Source: Deltaproteobacteria bacterium (GTDB lineage Bacteria > Desulfobacterota > WTBG01 > JAGOGO01). From it: a stretch of 36,597 bases of DNA. Below the pieces are notes generated by a model. That model saw only the letters and a program-made list of their open reading frames with translations. It was not told where the DNA came from and ran no database searches. Both the position numbers and the translations under genes were made by a program. The DNA is taken from NCBI GenBank assembly GCA_016935335.1, contig JAFGRE010000221.1, forward strand, positions 1-36,597, read 5' to 3'. This document shows, piece after piece, positions 19,634-29,244 of this stretch; position 1 is the stretch's first letter, and each line of letters starts with the position of its first letter.

Positions 19634-20101
19634 TTACGGCATCCCCGTGCCCGGCATGGTGTCCCTCCTTTTTTCTTTATTTTTGTTCCTTCTTTGTTCC
19701 GTAGGCGGCTCGACCCGTTGGTTTCGCGCATCCATGGAATAGCTCGGATCATCCCACGCAAGTTGAATCTTTTGAACCTCTCCTTGGCCAATCTTCACCG
19801 TAAGATCGAATTTGTGATTGATGATTTTTTTGCTGTCCGCTAACACCGTTTCAACATTGTACACTTTGAGCGTGTGCTTGCCGGGAGCCACTTCAATCTC
19901 CAGCCGTTCTTTGAGAAAACCAGCCTCCTTCTTGTCCAACTCCACGTAAAACCCCGGATCATAAATGGGGTTCACAAGAACGATGGTACCACCGCTTCCC
20001 TTATCAGGAGGAACATATGCCTTGTTCCGACCACATCCTCCGCATATCAGAACCACTACCATCCCTATCGACACCCAGCCAAATGCATATTTCTTTTTCA
20101 T
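19634..20101 (-). CDS. Putative lipoprotein / small secreted protein (155 aa)
   Basis: MKKKYAFGWVSIGMVVVLICGGCGRNK: signal peptide with Cys, imperfect lipobox; body GTIVLVNPIYDPGFYVELDKKEAGFLKERLEIEVAPGKHTLKVYN. Confidence 0.7.
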   Translation of the reverse strand: MKKKYAFGWVSIGMVVVLICGGCGRNKAYVPPDKGSGGTIVLVNPIYDPGFYVELDKKEAGFLKERLEIEVAPGKHTLKVYNVETVLADSKKIINHKFDLTVKIGQGEVQKIQLAWDDPSYSMDARNQRVEPPTEQRRNKNKEKRRDTMPGTGMP

Positions 20102-20186
20102 GTCACACCACCATCCAGGATCATTGGTTTACTATTATTCCACAGCCCGTTTTCCTTTTCCTCCAAGGACATTCCCCGAATCCCCA

Positions 20187-20969
20187 TTACTCGGCAACAA
20201 CAAAATTGTCACCATATCCTCGCGCATTCAATTCCTTCTGAGCCTCAACGGTTTCCTGCAAGGTACGGAATTTGCCGGCGCGAACCCGGTAAAGCATTCT
20301 CCCGTGGAGATCAAAGGTGCTTATTTCTACCGGCTTGAAATACCGAGAGACGTTACCTTTTAGACGCAAAGCGTTATTGAACTCCTCAAACGCCCCCAGT
20401 TGGATACTAAATTCACCCGTCCAATACGGAATTTTCGTTCCGGTATACGCCGCCCCCTCCCGGACCAAATGTTCATCATCCGCCCCCACTACCCTTATTT
20501 CCACCGGAGCGGTGCCCGGACCGACCAGACCAATATCTCGCGCACCCGCATAAGAGAGATCAATGACGCGGTTCTTCACAAACGGTCCCCGATCATTGAT
20601 TCTCAGTACGGTCTTTTTTCCATCGGTTAAATTCGCAACTTCGACACGGGTTCCAAAGGGAAGAATTCTGTGGGCCGCCGTCTTGGCATACATATCGTAG
20701 ACTTCTCCATTGGAGGTCTTCTTCCCGTGAAAGTCTTCCCCGTACCAGGAAGCAATGCCCCGTTCCACATATCCCTTGGCGTCGGAGAGCGGATAATAGA
20801 CCTTCCCCCCCACGGTATAGGGAGGCGGCATATTGTCTTCTCGCGGCGGCGTAACCGGCGTTCGGGCACAACCGACCGCTCCCGCCGCCAGCACGATCGC
20901 TGAGGCAAGGAGGATGTATCCTCTTAGCCTTCCCCCTGCCCGCAACCAGAGTAAAGAGTGTCTTTTCAT
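20187..20969 (-). CDS. rlpA: Septal ring lytic transglycosylase RlpA-family (DPBB + SPOR)
   Basis: GIASWYGEDFHGKKTSNGEVYDMYAKTAAHRILPFGTRVEVANLTDGKKTVLRINDRGPFVKNRVIDLSYAGARDIGLVGPG; C-terminal SPOR-like domain. Confidence 0.93.
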   Translation of the reverse strand: MKRHSLLWLRAGGRLRGYILLASAIVLAAGAVGCARTPVTPPREDNMPPPYTVGGKVYYPLSDAKGYVERGIASWYGEDFHGKKTSNGEVYDMYAKTAAHRILPFGTRVEVANLTDGKKTVLRINDRGPFVKNRVIDLSYAGARDIGLVGPGTAPVEIRVVGADDEHLVREGAAYTGTKIPYWTGEFSIQLGAFEEFNNALRLKGNVSRYFKPVEISTFDLHGRMLYRVRAGKFRTLQETVEAQKELNARGYGDNFVVAE

Positions 20970-21042
20970 TTTTCTCTAACCGCCAACGCACGATTCACCA
21001 CATCGAGAGGGCAAAAACGGCGCCGTAATCGTCAGCATAGGA

Positions 21043-22401
21043 TTACAGTATGTATCGACTCAAGTCCTCGTCAGTTATAACATCCTGTAACTTCTTTTTG
21101 ACATAGTCCCTGCTGATAACAACTTCTTTTCCCTCCATTTCGGGCGCATCGAAAGAAATCTCGTCGAGAAGCCGCTCCATGATCGTGTACAGGCGACGGG
21201 CACCGATGTTTTCAGTCCGCTCATTGACTATTTCAGCGATTTTGGCTATCTCCTCGACAGCCTCTCCGTCAAAGACCAATATCAACCCTTCCGTTTCCAT
21301 CAGCGCGCGATATTGTTTAACCAGGGCGTTGCGGGGCTCCTGCAGGATGCGGATAAACTCCTCCTTTCCCAACGAATCGAGTTCTACCCGGATCGGAAAC
21401 CTCCCCTGAAGCTCCGGAATAAGATCCGACGGCTTAGAGGCATGAAACGCCCCGGCCGCTATAAAAAGAATGTGGTCAGTCTTGACCATTCCGTACTTTG
21501 TGGTAACAGTCGTTCCCTCAACGATAGGCAGCAGATCTCTTTGAACACCCTCCCGAGAAACGTCAGGCCCGGAATAACTTTCCCGCCCGGTAATCTTGTC
21601 TATTTCGTCAAGGAATATTATCCCGGACTCTTCCACCCGCTCCTTTGCCAGCCGCGTTACTCGATCCATATCAATCAGTCGCTGTGATTCTTCCTGGGCT
21701 AAAATTTCCAGAGCCTGGGGTATTTTGAGCCGCTGTTTCTTTGTTTTCTGGGGAAACAAATTACCGAACATCTCCTTTAAGTTGAATTCCATTTCCTCCA
21801 TTCCACTGGCCGAAAGCACCTCTATAACCGGCATCGTCCGAAACGATGTCTCCAGTTCAACCTCCCGGTCGTCAAGTTTACCCGCCTTCAACAACTGCCG
21901 CAGTTTTTCTCGGGTCGAGGGGGAAATTTGCAGATCTTCCTGGTGCCCATCTGCGACCGTGACCGGTGGAGAAACGTCATCTCTTCGCGACGGAAGTAGT
22001 AAGTCAAGGATTCTTTCTTCGGCATTCTTCTGAGCTTTCTCGTGGACTTTATCGGATTCTTCGGCTTTCACCATGTTGACAGCAATTTCAGTCAGATCCC
22101 TGACCATCGATTCCACATCTCTGCCTACGTATCCGACTTCAGTAAATTTAGATGCCTCAACCTTCAAAAAGGGTGACTGGGCCAGTCTCGAGAGACGACG
22201 AGCGATCTCGGTCTTTCCCACTCCGGTGGGACCCATCATAATAATATTCTTAGGGGCTATTTCGTCACGAAGATCATCGGGTACCTGCCGCCGTCGCCAG
22301 CGATTCCGGAGAGCGACCGCAACAGCGCGTTTAGCTTTGTTTTGACCTATTATGTACTTGTTCAGTTCGGAAACGATATCTTTGGGAGTTAAGTTCGCCA
22401 T
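21043..22401 (-). CDS. hslU: ATP-dependent protease ATPase subunit HslU
   Basis: [87 protein letters not shown]-terminal LSRYIL. Confidence 0.98.
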   Translation of the reverse strand: MANLTPKDIVSELNKYIIGQNKAKRAVAVALRNRWRRRQVPDDLRDEIAPKNIIMMGPTGVGKTEIARRLSRLAQSPFLKVEASKFTEVGYVGRDVESMVRDLTEIAVNMVKAEESDKVHEKAQKNAEERILDLLLPSRRDDVSPPVTVADGHQEDLQISPSTREKLRQLLKAGKLDDREVELETSFRTMPVIEVLSASGMEEMEFNLKEMFGNLFPQKTKKQRLKIPQALEILAQEESQRLIDMDRVTRLAKERVEESGIIFLDEIDKITGRESYSGPDVSREGVQRDLLPIVEGTTVTTKYGMVKTDHILFIAAGAFHASKPSDLIPELQGRFPIRVELDSLGKEEFIRILQEPRNALVKQYRALMETEGLILVFDGEAVEEIAKIAEIVNERTENIGARRLYTIMERLLDEISFDAPEMEGKEVVISRDYVKKKLQDVITDEDLSRYIL

Positions 22402-22419
22402 TATGATTCCTCAGAAGTG

Positions 22420-22971
22420 TTATTGTCCAATTTCTTCGATAAGGATCTGCTCATTGGTATAGATACAGATACCGGCTGCAATCTTCATGGCTTCTCGAGC
22501 AATCTCGGAAGCGTCCATAGTGGTGTGGTCCAGAAGACCTTTCGCGGCTGCTTGAGCATAGGGGCCGCCAGAGCCGATGGCGATAACTTCATCATCAGGC
22601 TCGATAACATCCCCCGTCCCGGAGATGATAAACATATGCTCCTTGTCGGCAATAATCAATAATGCCTCCAAACGACGCAGTATCTTATCGGTTCGCCAGT
22701 CCTTAGCCAGTTCTACGGCTGATCGAGTAATATTGCCGTGATAGAGTTCCAACTTGTTTTCGAATTTTTCAAAGAGGGTAAAGGCGTCAGCGGTTGCACC
22801 GGAAAAACCCGCAATGATTTTGTCATGATAGAGTCGGCGAATTTTTTTCGCCTTGTGTTTTAAAACAGTATTGTTCATGGTAACTTGGCCGTCACCGGCC
22901 ACGGCGACCACTCCATTCTTTCGCACGGCGAGAATGGTCGTGCCTCGGATAAGGTAATTTGTTTCCGTCAT
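22420..22971 (-). CDS. hslV: ATP-dependent protease peptidase subunit HslV
   Basis: [61 protein letters not shown]...[21 protein letters not shown] upstream. Confidence 0.98.
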   Translation of the reverse strand: MTETNYLIRGTTILAVRKNGVVAVAGDGQVTMNNTVLKHKAKKIRRLYHDKIIAGFSGATADAFTLFEKFENKLELYHGNITRSAVELAKDWRTDKILRRLEALLIIADKEHMFIISGTGDVIEPDDEVIAIGSGGPYAQAAAKGLLDHTTMDASEIAREAMKIAAGICIYTNEQILIEEIGQ

Positions 22972-22991
22972 GGTTTTCCTTTACAGTGAAA

Positions 22992-23906
22992 TTATGTCTT
23001 GGCTCGGGGATGGCTCTTGTCATATACCTCCATGAGCCGGTCGATGCTTATATGGGTATATCGCTGGGTTGTCGAAAGGCTGCTATGGCCGAGGAGTTCC
23101 TGGATAGCTCGCAGATCAGCCCCCGCATCCAGCAAATGGGTGGCGAAGGTATGCCGTATGGCATGGGGATGAACCGGCCGGAAAAAAGACGCGCGACCCG
23201 CGTACTTGTGTATCATGCGAGCTACGCTTCGAGTCGTCAGTCTTCCTCCTCGCCTGTTGACAAAGAGGGCGCGGTCCCGTTCCGTTTCCTTCGTCTCTAA
23301 GGAGTTCCGCGTGCGGAGGTAATTTTCGATAGCTTCCCGTGCTTTCGTCCCTATGGGAAGGAGCCGTTCTTTTCCTCCTTTACCGGTGACTTTTATCATC
23401 CCTTCTTCCAGGGCCAGATTATCTTCGTTCAAACCAACCACTTCACTTACCCGCAGACCGCAGGAATACATAAGCTCCAAAATCGCGCGATCCCGCCGGC
23501 TTAGAATATCATCCTTATCAGGCTGTTCGATCAATGAGAATATTTCGTCGATCGATAAAAACGTTGGTACGTGTTTTGCCGGTTTCGGTGAAGAAACGGT
23601 CTGAGTCGGGTTTGATGAAATAACCCCCTCCTTCGCCAAGAACCGAAAAAAAGCCCGTAAAGATGCTAATTTCCGGGCTATAGTGGTCTTGGCGTTCTTC
23701 TTGTGCAAGTATGCCAAAAACTCCCGGACAATCAAAGGAGAAATTCCGTCAATCCCACTGTCGCCTTCGGCCCCGGTGTTATTCTGATTTTCCCGTAGGA
23801 ACGCTATAAACTCCTCGATATCAGATCGATATGCCTTCCTAGTATGTACGGAAGCATTTTTTACCGCAAAAAGATACGCATCAAATCTTTCGAGAAGGCT
23901 CTTCAT
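22992..23906 (-). CDS. xerC: Tyrosine recombinase XerC
   Basis: ELMYSCGLRVSEVVGLN, HPHAIRHTFATHLLDAGADLRAIQELLGHSSLSTTQRYTHI; directly upstream of hslVU. Confidence 0.93.
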   Translation of the reverse strand: MKSLLERFDAYLFAVKNASVHTRKAYRSDIEEFIAFLRENQNNTGAEGDSGIDGISPLIVREFLAYLHKKNAKTTIARKLASLRAFFRFLAKEGVISSNPTQTVSSPKPAKHVPTFLSIDEIFSLIEQPDKDDILSRRDRAILELMYSCGLRVSEVVGLNEDNLALEEGMIKVTGKGGKERLLPIGTKAREAIENYLRTRNSLETKETERDRALFVNRRGGRLTTRSVARMIHKYAGRASFFRPVHPHAIRHTFATHLLDAGADLRAIQELLGHSSLSTTQRYTHISIDRLMEVYDKSHPRAKT

Positions 23907-24060
23907 GGATGTATCTATATGACAAAATATTGAGGCAATAGCAATAGAAATAACATCTCATTCACTCGATTTCATCTCTCCTCCAAAGCGCCGAGCCACA
24001 CGATCAGAATACCACAGATCCCTGTTGCTGGTAACTATAATACTGTGAGATCACCATTTG

Positions 24061-25014
24061 TTAGCCATCATCGGCATTCAGAGTCCGCGCTCGACGGAAT
24101 CTGCGATGGACCCACCACCACTGATCCGGATGCTGCACGATCCATTTTTCATAGAGCGCATTGATAACTCTGAGATTATCAATAATATCACGGTCCAGAT
24201 CCGGGGATCGTTTGAGGGCAAGCTCCGGCAGGATAGTAATGACCTCGCGGTTATCCCTATTCCGATGGATGAACAGAGGAACAATCGCCGCGCCGGCCCT
24301 TACCGCCATTACTACCGGCCCACGATAGGTGGGAACCGCCTGCCCAAAGAACTCCACGTAAACCCCGTCTTTTTTCCGAGGGTTCTGATCAATGAGAAGG
24401 ATGATAATCCCGTTATTTTTCAGTTCCTTGATTATTTCAAGTGCGCACCGCCGCCGGGGTTTATAGGGGATGACTCCGATTCCTACTTGATCCATCCATT
24501 GCTTAGCCCTCCCCACCAGGTATATATTCTTAGGCTCTTTATAAATTAATCGCGGGGAATAGCCAAGAGAAGCCAGCTTAACTCCGATGATGGGAAAATT
24601 ACCGAGGTGGGCGCTTACGAGGATAACCCCTTTTCCCTTTGCCAACGCTTTGTCAAGATGCTCTTTCCCGTGAACGAGGATACTGTTTGCAAGGGCAACT
24701 TGGTGATCAGTATCACAACAGGCCACCATCTCAATAAAGTCCCGAGCAGTATTCTGGAAATTTTTCTTAACTAAAGCCCGCGCTTCCTTTCTCGACATGG
24801 TTTCCCCGAAAGCAGTTCTCACATTATCGACTCCGATCCTTTGTCGACCGACCAAGAGATAAAAGCCGCATAATCCTAAGACCGTGCCGAGAGGCGGGAA
24901 CAAGCAAGCCGGACATATCCCAATAAGAAAAATAAAGCCTCTGACTGCCTGGGCGCTAAGCCACCAGAGCAGTTTTGCCCCCGTGGAATACCTCTTCCTT
25001 GGCCGTTGATTCAT
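24061..25014 (-). CDS. LpxL/HtrB-family lysophospholipid (lipid A) acyltransferase
   Basis: GVILVSAHLGNFPIIGVKLASLGY, LLIDQNPRKKDGVYVEFFGQAVPTYRGPVVMAVRAGAAIVPLFIHR. Confidence 0.88.
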   Translation of the reverse strand: MNQRPRKRYSTGAKLLWWLSAQAVRGFIFLIGICPACLFPPLGTVLGLCGFYLLVGRQRIGVDNVRTAFGETMSRKEARALVKKNFQNTARDFIEMVACCDTDHQVALANSILVHGKEHLDKALAKGKGVILVSAHLGNFPIIGVKLASLGYSPRLIYKEPKNIYLVGRAKQWMDQVGIGVIPYKPRRRCALEIIKELKNNGIIILLIDQNPRKKDGVYVEFFGQAVPTYRGPVVMAVRAGAAIVPLFIHRNRDNREVITILPELALKRSPDLDRDIIDNLRVINALYEKWIVQHPDQWWWVHRRFRRARTLNADDG

Positions 25015-25018
25015 TCCG

Positions 25019-25156
25019 TTACCTGTACCGCAAAAAACGCCCCTCTATGAATGGGATGAAGGGGGAAAATGAGATCGCGGCAAAAAGCCTTCGGGCCCCA
25101 ATGAGATCAAACCGCTGTTTCCTCCCGCTTGTCAATGTACCGGCTATCGACTCCAT
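25019..25156 (-). CDS. Candidate small ORF (45 aa) upstream of the acyltransferase
   Basis: Own reverse translation: MESIAGTLTSGRKQRFDLIGARRLFAAISFSPFIPFIEGRFLRYR*; SD AAAGGGAGA followed by CAAGCC then ATG; stop lies 4 nt from the acyltransferase ATG. Below the ORF-track length cutoff. Confidence 0.4.
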   Translation of the reverse strand: MESIAGTLTSGRKQRFDLIGARRLFAAISFSPFIPFIEGRFLRYR

Positions 25157-25189
25157 GGCTTGTCTCCCTTTCTCGATCCGTCAATCTCG

Positions 25190-26317
25190 TTACGAAAGCC
25201 TCTCTTTGTAGTCTTCATAGCCGAACTCACGAACGATATCGATTTTCCGATCCGTTCTTTGAACTGCAATCGCCGGCAACGGGACTCCGTTAAACGTATT
25301 GTTCTTTACCATGGTGCTGTGCGCCTGATCCAAAAAGACCACCTTTGATCCGACGGTTAAAGGATAGGGAAAGGAATAGTCTCCGATAATATCCCCCGCC
25401 ATACACGTCAGACCTCCCAAGCGATAGGTATGTTCAAACTCACCGGGCTTTCCTGCGCCTGCTATCTCGGGCCGGTAGGGAGCCTCCAAAATATCGGGCA
25501 TGTGCGTCACCGCCGACGTATCTAAGATGGCGATTTCCATTTCATTGGAGATAACATCCAAAACGGAAGCAACCAAGACTGCGGTATTCAAGACAACCGC
25601 CTCTCCCGGCTCGAGATACACGTCAACATGGTAACGATTCTTAACCTCATGGATGAGATCGCAGAGCCGGTCAATGTCATAGTCTTTCCGCGTGATATGG
25701 TGCCCGCCCCCGAAATTGACCCACTCCATCTCGCGCAGAAACGCACCGAACTTTCTCTCAAAAGCGGCAAGAGTTCGTGCCAAAGCATCTGAATTCAATT
25801 CGCAGAGGGTATGAAAATGCAGTCCGGTTATGCCCGTAAGGTCCTTCTCCTGAAAGTTGGTCCTGGTTACCCCGAGGCGTGAGTACCTAACACAGGGATT
25901 ATAACGGTCAATGGCAACTTCGGAATGTTCTGGATTGACGCGGATACCGCACTTAACCTTTTTCGAAACGCAAGGTTTGAAGCGATTCCATTGGGGAAAG
26001 GAATTGAAAACGATGTAGTCACAATAATGAAGCACCTTCTTGAACTCGGACTCTTTATAGGCGGGCGAATAGAGATGGACTTCCTTGCCGAATTCCTCAT
26101 ATCCCAGTCTGGCTTCGTTATAGGAACTCGCTGTTACTCCGCACAAGAACTGCCGGATTATGGGGAACGTACTGAACATGGAAAACACCTTGAGCGCCAG
26201 CAGTATCTTACACTCCGTCCGCTTCTGAACCGCATCAAGGACTTCCATATTCCGTCGCAAGGCGTTTTCATCAAGGATGTAACAGGGAGTAGTGTGAACG
26301 GCATCAATAGTAATCAT
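25190..26317 (-). CDS. nspC: Carboxynorspermidine decarboxylase (PLP, alanine-racemase fold type III)
   Basis: TPCYILDENALRRNMEVLDAVQKRTECKILLALKVFSMFSTFP, GLHFHTLCELNSD, WVNFGGGHHITRKDYD, YLEPGEAVVLN. Confidence 0.93.
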   Translation of the reverse strand: MITIDAVHTTPCYILDENALRRNMEVLDAVQKRTECKILLALKVFSMFSTFPIIRQFLCGVTASSYNEARLGYEEFGKEVHLYSPAYKESEFKKVLHYCDYIVFNSFPQWNRFKPCVSKKVKCGIRVNPEHSEVAIDRYNPCVRYSRLGVTRTNFQEKDLTGITGLHFHTLCELNSDALARTLAAFERKFGAFLREMEWVNFGGGHHITRKDYDIDRLCDLIHEVKNRYHVDVYLEPGEAVVLNTAVLVASVLDVISNEMEIAILDTSAVTHMPDILEAPYRPEIAGAGKPGEFEHTYRLGGLTCMAGDIIGDYSFPYPLTVGSKVVFLDQAHSTMVKNNTFNGVPLPAIAVQRTDRKIDIVREFGYEDYKERLS

Positions 26318-26335
26318 GATCGTGCGGACCCGTCC

Positions 26336-27532
26336 TTACGCAAGTACGTTACCAGGGAGGTGCAATTGCTCCTTCCATGGCAAGCCGTATCGATTTAAAC
26401 ACGCCATAAAAGAATTGGGATCGAATTCTTCTACGTTAAAAACTCCTTTACCTCTCCAGGTCTTGTTGAGCATCAGTAGCGCCCCGATCATAGCAGGAAC
26501 TCCGGTTGTATACGACACTGCCTGCGCTTTAACCTCCTTGTAGCACTGAGCATGGTCACAGATGTTGTACACAAAGTATTCTCTCGGCTTTGCGTCTTTG
26601 ATCCCGCGGATCATACAGCCGATACAAGTCCTCCCTTTATAAGTAGGGGCAAGTGAAGATGGATCAGGTAACAGCCTCTTCAGGAACTGAAGCGGAACAA
26701 TCTTATGCCCCTCAAAGTCAACGGGGTCAATACCGGTCATGCCTACATTTTGCAGGACTCGAAGATGGGTAAGATACTCATTAGAAAAGGACATCCAGAA
26801 TCGCATGCGCTTAATATGGGGAATATTCTTAACAAGGGATTCCATTTCTTCATGATACAACAGGTACATCTCGGTCGTACCGACCGCCGGAAGATCAAAT
26901 GGTCGGTGGATACTTAAAGGTTCAGTTTCAAGCCACCGGCCATTCTCATAATATTTACCCTTGCCGGTGACTTCTCTGATATTGATTTCCGGATTAAAGT
27001 TGGTGGCGAAGGGATGCCCGTGCTCTCCGGCGTTACAATCAACAATATCGACATAATGAATTTCATCGAAATGATTTTTCTGAGCATAGGCGCAGAAGAC
27101 GTTCGTCACTCCCGGATCGAACCCACACCCCAATAACGCCATAATTCCCTGATCTTTGAATTTTTCATGAAACGCCCACTGCTGCTTATAGCAAAAAACA
27201 GCCGCTTCCGGGGATTCGTAATTAGCAGTATCCAGGTAGTCGGTTTTCGTTCTGAGGCAGGCTTCCATAATCGTAAGGTCTTGATACGGCAGTGCGGTAT
27301 TGATAACCAAATCCGGCTCGACGTTTCGAATTAAAGCAACCACCTGTTCAACCTCATCCGCATCAACCCGCGCCGTCCTGATGGGCTTATTAAGTTGATT
27401 CTTGATCGTTTCACATTTTTCAATGGTCCGGCTCGCCAGAATGATCTCCGAAAAAACCTCTGGAACCTGAGCACATTTGTGTGTTACCACGCCCCCCACA
27501 CCGCCGGCTCCGATTATCAAAACTGTGCTCAT
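26336..27532 (-). CDS. Saccharopine dehydrogenase-family carboxynorspermidine synthase
   Basis: MSTVLIIGAGGVGGVVTHKCAQVPEVFSEIILASRTIEKCETI; LLGCGFDPGVTNVFCAYAQKNHFDEIHYVDIVDCNAGEHGHPFATNFNPEINIREV. ATG at 27532 follows an AGGGAG SD (ORF opens at GTG 27544). Confidence 0.92.
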   Translation of the reverse strand: MSTVLIIGAGGVGGVVTHKCAQVPEVFSEIILASRTIEKCETIKNQLNKPIRTARVDADEVEQVVALIRNVEPDLVINTALPYQDLTIMEACLRTKTDYLDTANYESPEAAVFCYKQQWAFHEKFKDQGIMALLGCGFDPGVTNVFCAYAQKNHFDEIHYVDIVDCNAGEHGHPFATNFNPEINIREVTGKGKYYENGRWLETEPLSIHRPFDLPAVGTTEMYLLYHEEMESLVKNIPHIKRMRFWMSFSNEYLTHLRVLQNVGMTGIDPVDFEGHKIVPLQFLKRLLPDPSSLAPTYKGRTCIGCMIRGIKDAKPREYFVYNICDHAQCYKEVKAQAVSYTTGVPAMIGALLMLNKTWRGKGVFNVEEFDPNSFMACLNRYGLPWKEQLHLPGNVLA

Positions 27533-27684
27533 ATTCTCCCTCACTAACTTTTTAAGGATTGACTAATTATGCAGGATCGCCTTTTTCGAAGTGCCCTTGC
27601 GTCTCTCGGCGAAACGATGATCCTTCCAGGAACCCGCTCCCCGCCTCTCCCGATCGTCAGGATATGCACACGGCGCTGAGTGTC

Positions 27685-29244
27685 CTATCGTTGTGCCGGT
27701 TTTCGATAATCGCTGATCTCTTTGCCGATATAACACCGGTTAGGAGCATACATCAGATAATTGTCTTCTTCAAGTCGAAGGTGGTATTTTGCTGCTATCC
27801 GTTTTAACTCTTGACTTTGTTTCTTTGAAATTATCTTCTTCTTTTGAATCGTATGCGCTGTCAAAAGATCTGAAAACGTATCAATGACGTTCCAGAATAT
27901 ATTTTCAACCACCCTATGAATTTCCACATCGAGTTTTAAAAGGAGTTGAACTTTCTTTATGAAGAGCGCATAGCTTCCTTCGCTTTCAATAGTCCCCGTC
28001 AAGCTCTTTACATCAACCTCGACGTCATCTAAGTGATACGCCACAATATCTTCAACCAATGTACCAAGGGATTTTAAAACGAGTTGCGCTTCACCATACC
28101 TCTTCAACCGCTTGCCGGTGCCGTCTGATACGGTTAACGCGGACATAACCGACGCGGCTTTTGTGAAAATCTTGTATTCTTCTCTATTCATAATTGACTG
28201 ATGCAACGCATCCAAAAGAGGCTCAGCCTTTCCCACCGGCAAGCTGAGACCCCCCTCCCAAAACATCCTGAATAATTCCCCGGCATCACCTTCCCCTAAT
28301 TCGAACGTCTTGCGATCATGGCCCAGAGCGAGGGTCGCGATCACGCTTCCAAAAAGACGTTCCAACGCAACATGTCCGCCGGTGAGGGTCTCGAAAAGAT
28401 ATCCCCATTCCCTCCGGTGAAGTCGGAAGAAGTTTCTGATCAACCACAAACTGGCCTGCCCCTCCGCAATAATGTTACCGGCTTTCATCATTGTGGAAAC
28501 GCTGGCGGCAAAGGTCTCTTCCAAGAAGTCAAACCCTCGTTGCAAGCCCAATTTAGATGATAACGATTCCCCAATCCAGACCTCCTGAGTATGGGTAACC
28601 ATGTTTATTTTTGTTTCCGTGAAAGTCATGTGTTCGTCCAGATGAAGCGAAGTCACAAAAAACCGGCTCTGCTGATCGTCGATCTTCTCCGCCACCGCCA
28701 TCATGTCCCGCTTACGCCTTATTCCGTTTCTGAACAGGCTAACCCAGAAAGCATCCGCCACATCTTGTCTGGGTTCTTCTCTTAATTCAAATCTGCTTAC
28801 CGGATTATTTTTCTGGCGTAGAGAGCGATGATCGATCCATTGGGCATCCCCTTTTCTCTTAATATCGTGCCAAAGCCCCATCAATGTTCCCACGCCGCTC
28901 CTCCAATCAGCATGCACTGCCATTTCGAAACCCCGGTTAACGTGTGCCAATACTTTAAAAAATTCATCCTGGAGCCTGTGATAATTTTTGCTCGTATTGA
29001 TCGTCGGATCAATGCCCTTTCTCTTTAACCACGCCTCACACATGAGGGAAAGCGAGTTCTTAAAATAGGCCAGAAACTCCAGATCAACCATCTTGGCGAA
29101 GACGGCTTTTTTCAGTATCTGCACAAGAAAAGGCTTGTGGGGGTCCGGTTCCCATTCTTTACGGAGGGGAACCCATTTCACTATCGAGTTCATAGTCTCA
29201 ACAGGGCCTTGCATGCCCTCACGGCGCACCGTTTCAGATATCAA
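27685..29244 (-). CDS. Uncharacterised protein (519 aa)
   Basis: Long ORF; probable TTG start at 29244 with SD AAGGAG; overlaps the end of the preceding gene by 11 nt. Predominantly helical-looking sequence; no motif recognised. Confidence 0.8.
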   Translation of the reverse strand: MISETVRREGMQGPVETMNSIVKWVPLRKEWEPDPHKPFLVQILKKAVFAKMVDLEFLAYFKNSLSLMCEAWLKRKGIDPTINTSKNYHRLQDEFFKVLAHVNRGFEMAVHADWRSGVGTLMGLWHDIKRKGDAQWIDHRSLRQKNNPVSRFELREEPRQDVADAFWVSLFRNGIRRKRDMMAVAEKIDDQQSRFFVTSLHLDEHMTFTETKINMVTHTQEVWIGESLSSKLGLQRGFDFLEETFAASVSTMMKAGNIIAEGQASLWLIRNFFRLHRREWGYLFETLTGGHVALERLFGSVIATLALGHDRKTFELGEGDAGELFRMFWEGGLSLPVGKAEPLLDALHQSIMNREEYKIFTKAASVMSALTVSDGTGKRLKRYGEAQLVLKSLGTLVEDIVAYHLDDVEVDVKSLTGTIESEGSYALFIKKVQLLLKLDVEIHRVVENIFWNVIDTFSDLLTAHTIQKKKIISKKQSQELKRIAAKYHLRLEEDNYLMYAPNRCYIGKEISDYRKPAQR

